In this document: positions 24,560 to 32,460 of the stretch, piece by piece
Layout: every line of letters begins with the position of its first letter
Position numbering within the stretch: position 1 is the first letter of the stretch
Assembly: GCA_934725685.1 (NCBI GenBank)
Contig: CAKVBX010000011.1
Span: 1-42,570, forward strand
DNA: 42,570 nucleotides
Source of the DNA: an uncultured Bacilli bacterium
Lineage (GTDB): Bacteria; Bacillota_I; Bacilli_A; RFN20; CAG-288
Direction: 5' to 3'
The notes under the pieces: model-generated
What the model saw: the letters and a program-made list of their open reading frames with translations, nothing else
Database searches by the model: none
Told to the model about the DNA's origin: nothing
Program-made: the position numbers and the translations under genes

Positions 24560-24748
24560 ATGAAGAAAGTTACAATCAATCAGGATTTATGCATCGGTTG
24601 CGGTGCCTGCACCGGAATTGCCGCTGACGTTTTCACTCTCAACGATGAAGGCAAGGCCGAAGTCGCTGCTGAAGTCACCGCCGACAACGAAGCCAGTGTC
24701 GAAGAAGCCGTCGCCGGATGCCCGGTTCAGGCTATCGAAGCTGAGTAA
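24560..24748 (+). CDS. Single-cluster [4Fe-4S] ferredoxin
   Basis: This 62-residue acidic electron carrier has CIGCGAC near the N terminus (first three cluster cysteines) and GCPVQAI near the C terminus (fourth), so one [4Fe-4S] cluster, as in Bacillus and Thermotoga-type ferredoxins. It passes low-potential electrons between redox enzymes in the cytoplasm; the partner is not in this window. GGAGG lies 8 nt before the ATG at 24560; the TTG at 24545 overlaps this site and is not used. Single gene with promoter and terminator. Confidence 0.95.
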   Translation: MKKVTINQDLCIGCGACTGIAADVFTLNDEGKAEVAAEVTADNEASVEEAVAGCPVQAIEAE

Positions 24749-24767
24749 TTCACATCTCTATGTCAAC

Positions 24768-24797
24768 AAAAGCCATCCCCGTCAGGAGATGGCTTTT
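24768..24797. terminator. Shared bidirectional terminator with a stop codon in its loop
   Basis: AAAAGCCATC (24768-24777) pairs with GATGGCTTTT (24788-24797); T residues follow on both strands. The convergent minus-strand gene has its TGA (24782-24784) in the loop. Confidence 0.8.
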
Positions 24798-25969
24798 CTT
24801 ATCTTCTGATTTCGGATGATGATGGAGACTTCAATGATCTTAGTCTCTTCTCTGTCATATCCGTTGACCTGTCGGAAGAGGTCCTCGGAGAGACCGTCAC
24901 TGGAGGCATCCCGGGTGATGTTCGCCCCTTCCTTATAGGAAGCGATGGAGAAACGCGACCCCGGATGGCTGTTCTTCATATAGTTGAGGATAATCTGAGG
25001 GCTGTCACTGTCCGTGACAATGGAGACCTGATGAATGGAACCATAATCATCCACCGTCATATCGAACCGGTAATCATACTGGGTGATATCGATCGCCGCC
25101 TTCTTTTCCTCATCGCCCTCTTTGAGCGCTTTTCTTGCGTTCCGTCTCTTCAGCATTTCAAGCTTCCGTTCCTTGATATCCTTGAGGCGGAAATCCTTGA
25201 GCGCCTCCTCCCTGAGACCGATATAGCATTTTCTCAGTTCGAAGTCATAGCGGTTATAGAAGAAATGATTCTCCAGGAGGCCGCTCTTGAGAACACGGTA
25301 GACATACTGATGGAAGAAAATTTCATAAATGAGACAGATGGAATAGGTCTTTACGCCGACATAGGGCATATAGACCCGGATGACCGAAAGGGCATAGGAG
25401 TTCGGATAAGGGAAGAAAGCGGCATGTTCTTCCATCATCTTGGCGATATCCGTCTGATAAATGGTCGCCCAGTGATAATTGTTGAGGGCCGTCGGAATTA
25501 CGAAGGCATAGACGAGAGAAACCATGGAGAGGGAGACAAACGCAGTGAGAAACAGATAACCTAAGAGGCGGTATCCGATTCCACGATGGAAGGTGCGGAA
25601 ACTCCGATCCATGATGAGAATGCCGAAAGCAAGGAAGAAGGATGTCGTGAAATTGGTGATGCCCTCTATCGGAATCGGAAGAGTGACTTTAGAAAGAAAC
25701 GTCACCATCAGAAGCCCGGTCTTCAGAAGTGCGACAGCAATCGACGCCCAGAAGCCGTACAGAGCGTAAGTGAGAAAAATGACCGCATCGCTCGGCTCAA
25801 TCGGAAAAATGCCGCGGATTTGCATTCCGGGTATCTTGCCGAAAAGGGAGAGGGCGTAAGAGAACGCCCCTAACAGGATGATGACAAAGAAGCGGACCGT
25901 GTTATCCTTCTTGGTAAAACGGTGGACCGTTTCCTTTTTCACATTCTCGTTGTCACTCGAATTCTCCAT
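24782..25969 (-). CDS. ECF-S-like membrane protein with C-terminal cytoplasmic domain
   Basis: This 395-residue protein has residues about 25-225 with six hydrophobic segments and the feel of an ECF-transporter substrate-specificity subunit of the RibU class (IEPSDAVIFLTYALYGFWAS, then LLKTGLLMVTF). The remaining 170 residues are soluble: a basic coiled stretch (LKDIKERKLEMLKRRNARKA) and an alpha/beta region. Typical S components have about 180-220 residues and no such tail. The substrate is unknown, and no ATPase or EcfT gene is nearby. Its start lies 17 nt inside the rluB-type gene, so the two are coupled. A different membrane-protein family is possible. Confidence 0.68.
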   Translation of the reverse strand: MENSSDNENVKKETVHRFTKKDNTVRFFVIILLGAFSYALSLFGKIPGMQIRGIFPIEPSDAVIFLTYALYGFWASIAVALLKTGLLMVTFLSKVTLPIPIEGITNFTTSFFLAFGILIMDRSFRTFHRGIGYRLLGYLFLTAFVSLSMVSLVYAFVIPTALNNYHWATIYQTDIAKMMEEHAAFFPYPNSYALSVIRVYMPYVGVKTYSICLIYEIFFHQYVYRVLKSGLLENHFFYNRYDFELRKCYIGLREEALKDFRLKDIKERKLEMLKRRNARKALKEGDEEKKAAIDITQYDYRFDMTVDDYGSIHQVSIVTDSDSPQIILNYMKNSHPGSRFSIASYKEGANITRDASSDGLSEDLFRQVNGYDREETKIIEVSIIIRNQKIRKAIS

Positions 25970-26735
25970 CCGTTTTCCCCTTGAAATTGTTGTGTTCTTT
26001 ATCGTATCGGCACTGCATCTTCAGTTCCTCAATGAGGGACGGATCGATTTCCTGAACCTGTCCTTCCTTGAGTCTTCCCAAAAGGATATTGCCAATGCGG
26101 ACGCGCATGAGCATCCTGACCGGATGGTCAAGTGTCTCCATCATATGACGGATTTGTCTTTTCTTTCCTTCCCGAAGAATGACGGAAAGGAGAGCCCCTT
26201 CCTCTTCTTCGCGGAGCACCTTAGCTTCACAGGGAAGGGCCGTATAGCCGTCCTGCATGACATAGAGACCTTTTCTCAGCAGTTCCACTTCATCGCCGCG
26301 GAGCTTGTTCTTCACCTTGACGAGATACTCCTTCTCCGGCGCGGAGGAGGGATGCGTAACAAGATTGGCAAATTCCCCATCGTTGGTCATGATCATCAGA
26401 CCTGTGGAATTGTGATCCAATCTGCCGACAGGAAAAACACGTCCGTATTCCTTCGGCACATAATCGAGAACGGTCTTCCTATTCTGAGGATCGCTCAGCG
26501 TGGAGACGACATCATAAGGCTTGTTGAAAGCCAGATAGACAAGTCTATCCTGTTTCTCCATAGTGACCCTTACACCATCGACGATGATTTCATCTTCAGA
26601 AGTGCATTTGAAACCCTGTTCGGTGATCACCGAACCATTGACGACGATTTTGCCTTCGGCAAGATACTGTTCCGCTTTTCTGCGAGAGCAGAATCCAAGG
26701 CCGGATAGGACTTTCTGTATTCTTTCTTTTTCCAT
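25953..26735 (-). CDS. RluB/RsuA-type rRNA pseudouridine synthase
   Basis: This 260-residue protein has an N-terminal S4 RNA-binding domain (1-60; RIQKVLSGLGFCSRRKAEQYL), then the catalytic domain with VGRLDHNSTGLMIMTNDG, where the Asp is the catalytic residue, and the REGKKRQIRHM block. It converts a uridine in 23S or 16S rRNA to pseudouridine. The ATG at 26735 fits the family N terminus, but there is no ribosome binding site, and a TATAAT (26745-26750) lies only 9 nt upstream, so the mRNA may be nearly leaderless. It overlaps the ECF-S-like gene by 17 nt. Confidence 0.92.
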   Translation of the reverse strand: MEKERIQKVLSGLGFCSRRKAEQYLAEGKIVVNGSVITEQGFKCTSEDEIIVDGVRVTMEKQDRLVYLAFNKPYDVVSTLSDPQNRKTVLDYVPKEYGRVFPVGRLDHNSTGLMIMTNDGEFANLVTHPSSAPEKEYLVKVKNKLRGDEVELLRKGLYVMQDGYTALPCEAKVLREEEEGALLSVILREGKKRQIRHMMETLDHPVRMLMRVRIGNILLGRLKEGQVQEIDPSLIEELKMQCRYDKEHNNFKGKTDGEFE

Positions 26736-26744
26736 AACATCAGT

Positions 26745-26750
26745 ATTATA
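26745..26750 (-). promoter_or_regulatory. -10 element of the pseudouridine synthase gene
   Basis: TATAAT on the minus strand ends 9 nt before the ATG; the 17-nt-spaced -35 (TTTCTT) is weak. Confidence 0.45.
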
Positions 26751-26773
26751 TTGAAATATGCGACAAAAAGAAA

Positions 26774-26798
26774 CGAAAAAAGGCCTGAAGACAGGCCC
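26774..26798 (-). terminator. Terminator after tRNA-Met/tRNA-Ile2
   Basis: AGGCCTG (26781-26787) pairs with CAGGCC-T (26792-26798). The minus strand continues TTTTTTCGTTTC. Confidence 0.85.
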
Positions 26799-26812
26799 TG
26801 AATCTCAATTGG

Positions 26813-26889
26813 TGGTGGATCAAGCAGGGCTCGGACCTGCAACCACTCGGTTATGGGCCGAGGGCTCTAACCAATTGAGCTATTGATCC
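26813..26889 (-). tRNA. tRNA with CAT anticodon, probably Ile2 (lysidine type)
   Basis: The 77-nt cloverleaf has acceptor GGATCAA/TTGATCC, anticodon stem CTCGG/CCGAG with loop CCCATAA, and an encoded CCA. Initiator-type GGG/CCC pairs are absent. The neighbouring CAT tRNA looks like elongator Met, and this loop resembles the isoleucine tRNA whose C34 is changed to lysidine by TilS. Elongator Met cannot be excluded. Confidence 0.85.
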
Positions 26890-26894
26890 CTATA

Positions 26895-26970
26895 TGGTGG
26901 CTGCGGGGAGGGTCGAACTCTCGACATATCGGGTATGAACCGACCGCTCTACCAACTGAGCTACGCAGCC
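26895..26970 (-). tRNA. tRNA-Met (CAT), elongator type
   Basis: The 76-nt cloverleaf has acceptor GGCTGCG/CGCAGCC, anticodon stem GTCGG/CCGAT with loop TTCATAC as in Bacillus elongator Met, and an encoded CCA. Confidence 0.9.
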
Positions 26971-26985
26971 AAATAGGCAAAAATT

Positions 26986-27014
26986 ATTATATGGTTCCCG
27001 GTGCCGATTTGCAA
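26986..27014 (-). promoter_or_regulatory. Promoter of tRNA-Met/tRNA-Ile2
   Basis: TTGCAA (27009-27014) and TATAAT (26986-26991) with 17-nt spacing on the minus strand. Confidence 0.8.
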
Positions 27015-27071
27015 GAAATTTCGACACACTTTTGACACAATCTTTCAGAACCGACTGTAAAAAGGATATTT

Positions 27072-28007
27072 TCACAGTTGCTTCAGTGCATTCAGAATCA
27101 CCGGAATGGTATCAAACGAATAAATCGTACAACCCGAAGCGGAAAAATGGCCGCCTCCGCCGAAGGACTTCGCAACTTTCTGCATGTCAAATTTTCCGTT
27201 GGCACGGAATTCGACACGGATGGTACCATTTGGCTGTTCCGTGAAAAGGACCCAGATAGGATGATGGTCAAGACGCGCCAAGAGGTTTGCCTGTTCTCCT
27301 GCTTCCGAGGAAGGGATTCCGAGTGGTTCATAATCTTCCTTATGGACGATGCAATAGGTGACGTTTCCGTCGAAGAGGACATGCTCATAAAGGAAGGCTT
27401 TATATGCCAGCCTGTTTCTGTCCTGAGCGTAAAGCTCGTCATAGATGGCTTTGTAATCGACGCCGAGGGAAATGAGATAGGAGGCCATCGATAACGTATG
27501 GGGCTCTCCGTCGAGTTGGAAACGATCCGTATCCGTCACAAGACCGGTAAAGAGATAAGTGGCTGCCTCTTTATCGATGAAGTGATAACGCTTCTTGAAC
27601 GCTTTGGTGATGACATAGGTCGCAGAGGGGGCATCCTGGTCCTGGATGGCAGGGAAGGTCGTTTTGGGAAGCGGAATATGATGATCGAAACAGACAAAGT
27701 CCTTTGCCTGAAGTGCTCTCTGATCCTCAATCCGCTCAAAGCAGTTGAGATCGACCAAGACGGCGAGAGACTCCTGGATGGTCTCAAGGGAAACCTCGTC
27801 CGCCTTCTCGAAAAAGCCGGGCAGATAGGAAGGCCTGCTTCCTACCCCATAGACTTTCTTCTCCGGGAACAGAGCCTGAAGTTCTTTCTTCATCCCCATG
27901 ACGGATCCGACACAGTCACCATCCGGATTCACATGGCCGAAGATGACGATGTTCTCCGCCGCTTCGATTTTCCCGAAAACAAGATTCTCAATTTCGTTTT
28001 TCTTCAT
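27072..28007 (-). CDS. nrnA: DHH/DHHA1 phosphoesterase, NrnA type
   Basis: This 311-residue enzyme has the DHH-domain motifs HVNPDGDCVGS, a conserved FDHH block and GLVTDTDRF, then a C-terminal DHHA1 domain with FGGGGHFSASGC. NrnA degrades very short RNA oligonucleotides, and many members also dephosphorylate pAp. Mn-dependent, cytoplasmic. Length is typical (about 310-320). The ATG at 28007 has GGAGG 5 nt upstream; the longer open frame upstream runs into the terminator region and is not real. It follows the phn-type operon but is separated from it by a strong hairpin. Confidence 0.93.
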   Translation of the reverse strand: MKKNEIENLVFGKIEAAENIVIFGHVNPDGDCVGSVMGMKKELQALFPEKKVYGVGSRPSYLPGFFEKADEVSLETIQESLAVLVDLNCFERIEDQRALQAKDFVCFDHHIPLPKTTFPAIQDQDAPSATYVITKAFKKRYHFIDKEAATYLFTGLVTDTDRFQLDGEPHTLSMASYLISLGVDYKAIYDELYAQDRNRLAYKAFLYEHVLFDGNVTYCIVHKEDYEPLGIPSSEAGEQANLLARLDHHPIWVLFTEQPNGTIRVEFRANGKFDMQKVAKSFGGGGHFSASGCTIYSFDTIPVILNALKQL

Positions 28008-28021
28008 AATTACCTCCGAAG

Positions 28022-28056
28022 AAAAGAGAGGCGGAGTTTTCTTCCGCCTCTCTTTT
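28022..28056 (-). terminator. Terminator after the phn-type operon
   Basis: A perfect 14-bp stem (28022-28035 with 28043-28056) has a 7-nt loop; the minus strand continues with TTTTCTTC. The last permease stop codon overlaps the stem. Confidence 0.85.
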
Positions 28057-29188
28057 ATACCAATTTCTTTCTGATCTGCGTAGAGACAAGATCGACAAGA
28101 ATGATCATGACAATCAATCCCCACATCAGGGCACCGAGCTGCGGCCACTTGGATTCATTGGAATAGGTCAGAATCAGACGGCCGAGGTCACCGGCACCCA
28201 CAAGACCTAAGATGGATGCCGTTCTGAGATTGAGGTCAAAACGGTAAAGAATCGTAGAGAGGAAAGAAGGCATGACCTGAGGGAAAACACCGGCCCGGAT
28301 GGATCCGAACCTGGTGGAACCGCAGGAATCATAGGCTTCAAGGAAAGTCATATCCATGCCATCGAGGCCGTCGGAATACATCTTTCCGATCATACCGATG
28401 GACTGAATGGAAAGAACGATGACACCGGTGAGCGGTGAGAAACCGGTCACCATAATCATAACATAGCAGAAGACAATCTCCGGAATCGTACGGATAATGA
28501 TGAGAACCGTCGTAGAAAGATAGGACCAGCGGCCGAAAAGTTTCTTGGAAGCCAAAAAGCCGAATGGAATGGCAAGGAGAGAGGCAAAGAGCGTTCCTAA
28601 GAATGCAATGGCGAAAGTCTGAAGACAGAGGTAGATAACCGACTGTTGGAAACTGTATCCGCCGACACCAAGAATCATGTTGTAGTCCGGAACAAAGAAG
28701 CCGTGGAAGAATGCCGTGATGGTATTGAGCCAGACTTTTCCGCTGGAATGGAAGAGTCCCTGTTGATAGGAGAAATAGAGGAAGACACCTAAGAAAACAA
28801 GGAGAAGGACGGCATTGCTGATCCAGAGAGGAGGTCTCGATAGGAAGGCATCGAGCACATTGAGGAAAGGACGGTGCTTTTTGTCATGATGGTAGGTGTC
28901 CTTGATTTGTGCAGCATCCCCCTTCTCTGCCTTATTGAGGAAAGAAAGTTGTTTTCTATAACGCTTTTCTTCTTCTTTTCTGGCGGTGGAGTCTGTGAGG
29001 CAAGCTAAAGCAACCTCGTGTTCCTCTTTCAGTTTGTTTCTATCTTCATCGAAACGCTTTTTGGAAGCGACAAGGTCTTTTGTCATCTTCTCTTCAGCAC
29101 GGGCCCTGGAAAGCCTGTTTTCTTCTTTTGTCTTTGCTTTCGCTTCTTTAAGAGCGGACTTATCGTGAAGGATTTCTTCTTCTGTCAT
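28055..29188 (-). CDS. phnE: Phosphonate-type ABC permease, second, with charged N-terminal extension
   Basis: This 377-residue inner-membrane permease has C-terminal residues about 130-375 with five to six membrane helices and the PhnE-type loop (EAYDSCGSTRFGSIRAGVFPQ) that contacts the ATPase. The first about 115 residues are Lys/Glu-rich helix, which ordinary PhnE (about 260-290 residues) lacks. The start is the ATG at 29188, behind AGGAGG; it overlaps the stop of the preceding permease gene by 4 nt. It is the last gene of the four-gene importer operon. The real substrate is probably not phosphonate, given the upstream riboswitch. Confidence 0.88.
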   Translation of the reverse strand: MTEEEILHDKSALKEAKAKTKEENRLSRARAEEKMTKDLVASKKRFDEDRNKLKEEHEVALACLTDSTARKEEEKRYRKQLSFLNKAEKGDAAQIKDTYHHDKKHRPFLNVLDAFLSRPPLWISNAVLLLVFLGVFLYFSYQQGLFHSSGKVWLNTITAFFHGFFVPDYNMILGVGGYSFQQSVIYLCLQTFAIAFLGTLFASLLAIPFGFLASKKLFGRWSYLSTTVLIIIRTIPEIVFCYVMIMVTGFSPLTGVIVLSIQSIGMIGKMYSDGLDGMDMTFLEAYDSCGSTRFGSIRAGVFPQVMPSFLSTILYRFDLNLRTASILGLVGAGDLGRLILTYSNESKWPQLGALMWGLIVMIILVDLVSTQIRKKLV

Positions 29189-30321
29189 TGTGTGACCCTC
29201 CTTGCGAGCGATGAGAGCCAAGTGAGCACGAGAACGAGGATGAGAAGAGGAATCAGAATGGCACCGATCTTATTGTATTCATACGTATTCATCGCATCCT
29301 GAATCAAGGTTCCGATACCGCCGGCATTGACAAATCCCAGAATGACGGAGGCACGGATATTGATTTCGAAAGTGTAGATGACATTGCTGAAATAGTCCGG
29401 AAGAACCTGAGGGGCAACGGCAGTCACAAAGGCTTTCGGCTTGCTGCCACCGGTGGAGACAGCCGCTTCAAACGGATGCATGTCGACCGTTTCGATGCGC
29501 TCATACATGATTTTGATCATGATGCCCATGGTGAAGACAACCATGGCGAAGATACCGGCTTTCGTACCGATGCCGAAGAAGGCGACACCGAAAATGGCAA
29601 GAACCATCGTCGGGAAGGTGCGGATGATATTGAGCAAAGCGCGGAAAGTGCGGCTTACCGAACGATGCTTGATGATGTTCTCTGAGCAAATAATCATGAA
29701 GGGAATCGCAAGGACAGAGCCGATGGCGGTGGCGATGAACATCATCTGGAATGTCTTCCAGATGGCAGGAAGAGCCGTATTCCACAGGTATTTGAGCCAT
29801 AGATCCCAGGTGTTCAGTGCCATCGTATCATCCGGTCCGAAGAGTTTGGAGATGATGAAACCGAAGTTCTCAAAGCGGAACTGTGCGGTCTCCAACTGCA
29901 TGAAAATCAGAGAAAGCCCACCGATCAGCAAAACGACAAGCAGGCTGGACAGGACACGGAATCTCGGTTTGATCAGTCCGTTTCCGTCATGTTCCACCGG
30001 TTTATAGAAGAATTTGAAGGGATAAATGAGAATACGGTTCTTCTTCAAGGCAAGATTCTTTTTTTCCTTTTCGCCGCGGATGCGTTCCTTGATCTGAATG
30101 AGGGTCGGGGCGACGACTTTTTTCGCCTGTCTCTTGGTATAGCCTTCCGAAATCAGGCGTTCCTTCTCTTTTTCGGCATTCGCTTCGTATTTTTTCGCCT
30201 TGGCAAGTTCTGCCGCATAAGCATCCAAAATCTCTTTTTTTCTTTCCCGATAAAAGGAAAGGCGGTCATTCCGCTTTGCGACGAAGCCATCATAGCGACT
30301 GTCCGTGAACGGACCATTCAT
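29185..30321 (-). CDS. phnE: Phosphonate-type ABC permease, first, with charged N-terminal extension
   Basis: This 378-residue membrane permease is paralogous to the next one. A charged cytoplasmic N-terminal region of about 115 residues (KKYEANAEKEKERLISEGYT) precedes five to six membrane helices. The coupling loop is EAAVSTGGSKPKAFVTAVAPQ-like (HPFEAAVSTGGSKPKAF). The two permeases would form a heterodimer with PhnC. The ATG overlaps the phnC stop by 4 nt (ATGA), so translation is coupled. Its own stop overlaps the next start. Confidence 0.88.
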   Translation of the reverse strand: MNGPFTDSRYDGFVAKRNDRLSFYRERKKEILDAYAAELAKAKKYEANAEKEKERLISEGYTKRQAKKVVAPTLIQIKERIRGEKEKKNLALKKNRILIYPFKFFYKPVEHDGNGLIKPRFRVLSSLLVVLLIGGLSLIFMQLETAQFRFENFGFIISKLFGPDDTMALNTWDLWLKYLWNTALPAIWKTFQMMFIATAIGSVLAIPFMIICSENIIKHRSVSRTFRALLNIIRTFPTMVLAIFGVAFFGIGTKAGIFAMVVFTMGIMIKIMYERIETVDMHPFEAAVSTGGSKPKAFVTAVAPQVLPDYFSNVIYTFEINIRASVILGFVNAGGIGTLIQDAMNTYEYNKIGAILIPLLILVLVLTWLSSLARRVTQ

Positions 30322-31094
30322 AAATTCTGCTCCTTATTGAGGATTTCCGACGCATTGAGCTTTCTTCCGTAAATCGTCTCCAAAGCCTCATCGGTCAGTT
30401 CTTCCGGTTTTCCGTCAAAGACAATCTTTCCCTTTCTGACACCGAGAATGCGGGTGGCATAGCGCTTAGAAAGATCGACATGATGCATATTGGCAATGAT
30501 GGTGATACCGAGTTCCTTATTGATTTTCTCAAAATCATCCATGACCTGCATGGAAGTGAGAGGATCCAAGGAAGCCGTCGGTTCATCAGCCAAGATGATT
30601 TTCGGTTCCTGAGTCAGCGCTCTCGCCAAGGCGACACGCTGCTGCTGACCACCGGAAAGCTTGTCTGCTCTTTCGTAGGCCTTATCAAGAATACCCATCA
30701 ATTCGAGATTCTTCAGGGCAAGCATTTTTTCCTCTTTGGTGTAAATACCAAAAAGGACTTCCCAGAAGTTGTGATAACCAATTCTTCCGGAAAGTACATT
30801 TTTATAAACAGAGACACGGCTGACAAGATTGAAGGACTGGAAAATCATTCCGATGGAACGGCGCAGCGTTCTCAGTTCTTTTCCTTCGCACTGGGACACA
30901 TCGGTGTCATTGACAATCAACTGTCCTGAGGAGATGTCATGCATCTTGTTGATAGTCCTTAACAAGGTGGATTTGCCAGCCCCCGAGAGACCGATGATGC
31001 AGACAAACTCCCCATCATCGATCTTCAGGCTGACATCGTCTAAGCCTTTCGTTCCCTCCGGATAAACTTTACTGACATGACGGAATTCAATCAT
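30318..31094 (-). CDS. phnC: Phosphonate-type ABC importer ATPase
   Basis: This 258-residue ATPase has Walker A GLSGAGKST, Q-loop MIFQSFNLV, signature LSGGQQQRVALARAL, Walker B ILADEPTASLD and a switch His (ANMHHVDLS), which is the PhnC hallmark in place of VTH. It energises import through the two permeases. AAGGAGG lies 6 nt before the ATG. It follows phnD by 57 nt and is translationally coupled to the first permease. Confidence 0.94.
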   Translation of the reverse strand: MIEFRHVSKVYPEGTKGLDDVSLKIDDGEFVCIIGLSGAGKSTLLRTINKMHDISSGQLIVNDTDVSQCEGKELRTLRRSIGMIFQSFNLVSRVSVYKNVLSGRIGYHNFWEVLFGIYTKEEKMLALKNLELMGILDKAYERADKLSGGQQQRVALARALTQEPKIILADEPTASLDPLTSMQVMDDFEKINKELGITIIANMHHVDLSKRYATRILGVRKGKIVFDGKPEELTDEALETIYGRKLNASEILNKEQNL

Positions 31095-31151
31095 ACGTTT
31101 CCTCCTTCCGATTGAAAAGCTTAGACGAAAACAGATTAAGACAGAAGAGAA

Positions 31152-32264
31152 TTACTGAAGATTAGCCTGGCTCCATCTCTGGAAGTCGACTTCGCCGGCA
31201 TAATCATCATTGGTGGAATCGTTGTAGCCGGTGTGCTGATAAAGTCCATAGATGATATTGGCACCGGTGCCTTTGGTATCTTTGTCACCATCGGCGACGA
31301 TAGCCTTGAAAGCGGCAGCAAGTTCCTTCTGGGTAGCTTCCTCCATATCGGAGCGGACAGCGACGCCATCGTTCATGATGCCCTGGGTAAGGGCGATGGT
31401 GGCAGTATCGGAGAAGTTCTTTCCATTCTCGACCCATTCCTTGTCGACGTTGGCACGAAAATCCATATAGCCCCAGCAGGCATCGATTTCACCGTTCATC
31501 AACGCATTGAAAGTGGCGTTGTAGTTTCCGGCTTTGACAATCTGGAACTGGCCCTTGGAAGCATCCGGATTTTCATCGACACCCTTCATGCCGTTCGCCC
31601 AAGCGCCACCATTGGTAGCCTTGGAGAATTCATACATCGGATAGGTATAACCGGCAGGAGAGGCGATTCCCTGCATACCGACCTTCTTTCCGGCGAGGTC
31701 TTCCAAAGTGACCTTTCCGTCAGCACCCTTCAGTTCTTCATATTTGGCCTTGGTGGTGATGAGTTCAGCATAATAATAGGTGACAACACCGGCACCCTGT
31801 CCCTTATAGTCATAGGCGGTGTTATCCTTCGGATTGACACCATTCATCGCCTGGACCTGAAGAGCTCTGGCAGCTTCAGAATTGTGGTTGTCCTTGTCAT
31901 CGGCAAAATCCTGAATGACCTGGAAGCCGGAACGGGTGGAGGTCAGAAGCATGGAAACCTTGTCGGCGAACTTGATCTGAGTGGAAGCGAAAGCGGAAGA
32001 GGTGATGAAGGCGGCATCGATGGAACGGGCGGCAAGGGCCTGACCATCCGCGGCGAAATCCGTGCCGACGGTGATATTGAAGGTGAAGCCGGGCATCTGC
32101 TTCTCAAGAAGCGGCTTAAGAGCCTGAGCAGTCTCCGTGAGAGTGTCAGACGGTCTGGAAGGAGTGAGCTGGAGACGGATGACCTTGGATTCGGTGTTTC
32201 CTCCGCATCCGACGGTAGCAGCAAGCATCAACATCGTACCGACTAAACCTAATGTTTTTTTCAT
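31152..32264 (-). CDS. phnD: PhnD-type substrate-binding lipoprotein
   Basis: This 370-residue lipoprotein has signal peptide MKKTLGLVGTMLMLAATVGC with lipobox Cys20, then a PhnD-type periplasmic-binding fold (RLQLTPSRPSDTLTETAQAL at the N terminus; SRSGF-like STRSGFQVI; KVGMQGIASPAG). It is longer than usual PhnD (about 300). It captures the substrate outside the membrane for the PhnC/PhnE importer. The preceding leader carries a purine-type riboswitch, so the ligand is more likely a purine or nucleoside than a phosphonate (inference). GGAGG is 12 nt before the ATG. Confidence 0.9.
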   Translation of the reverse strand: MKKTLGLVGTMLMLAATVGCGGNTESKVIRLQLTPSRPSDTLTETAQALKPLLEKQMPGFTFNITVGTDFAADGQALAARSIDAAFITSSAFASTQIKFADKVSMLLTSTRSGFQVIQDFADDKDNHNSEAARALQVQAMNGVNPKDNTAYDYKGQGAGVVTYYYAELITTKAKYEELKGADGKVTLEDLAGKKVGMQGIASPAGYTYPMYEFSKATNGGAWANGMKGVDENPDASKGQFQIVKAGNYNATFNALMNGEIDACWGYMDFRANVDKEWVENGKNFSDTATIALTQGIMNDGVAVRSDMEEATQKELAAAFKAIVADGDKDTKGTGANIIYGLYQHTGYNDSTNDDYAGEVDFQRWSQANLQ

Positions 32265-32303
32265 ACTGAATTATTTCCTCCTATGTATGAAATCGGCTTT
32301 CAT

Positions 32304-32350
32304 GAAAAGAAACGGACCGAATAGGCCAAAAGCCTTTTCGTATCCGTTTC
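32304..32350 (-). terminator. Riboswitch expression platform: intrinsic terminator before phnD
   Basis: GAAACGGA (32309-32316) pairs with TCCGTTTC (32343-32350), with an inner AGGC/GCCT stem. The minus strand continues with TTTTCATG. It ends 39 nt before the phnD start. Confidence 0.75.
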
Positions 32351-32376
32351 CTGATATTCAATGTACTGATATTCAA
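32351..32376 (-). repeat. Direct repeat between aptamer and terminator
   Basis: CTGATATTCAA occurs twice (32351-32361 and 32366-32376, plus-strand reading) with a 4-nt spacer. It may be part of the antiterminator switching region. Confidence 0.6.
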
Positions 32377-32381
32377 GTTGC

Positions 32382-32443
32382 GGATAGTCCCCTTTTCGGC
32401 AGGGGGTAGAAACGAAGTCACCATCGACAGACTTCCTATATCC
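32382..32443 (-). ncRNA. Purine riboswitch aptamer (guanine-like)
   Basis: Read on the minus strand, the 62-nt element has P1 GGATA/TATCC, J1/2 starting TATA, P2 GAAGTC/GACTTC with a loop containing GATGG, the J2/3 signature GTTTCTACC, P3 CCCCT/AGGGG with loop GCCGAAA, and J3/1 GACTAT. L2 GG and L3 CC can form the usual loop-loop contact. The residue equivalent to position 74 is C, as in guanine-class aptamers (U in adenine ones). L2 is a few nt longer than standard. It controls the phn-type importer. Confidence 0.85.
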
Positions 32444-32460
32444 ATCTCTTCTCAGCTTCC

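Noticed and set aside
31233..32246. 337-codon plus-strand open frame opposite phnD
   Set aside because: phnD has a lipobox, family motifs and operon context. The antisense frame has none.
28055..32264. Taking the phn-type operon as a plain phosphonate importer
   Set aside because: No phosphonate-degrading genes are nearby, and the leader holds a guanine-class riboswitch, so that substrate call is not supported.
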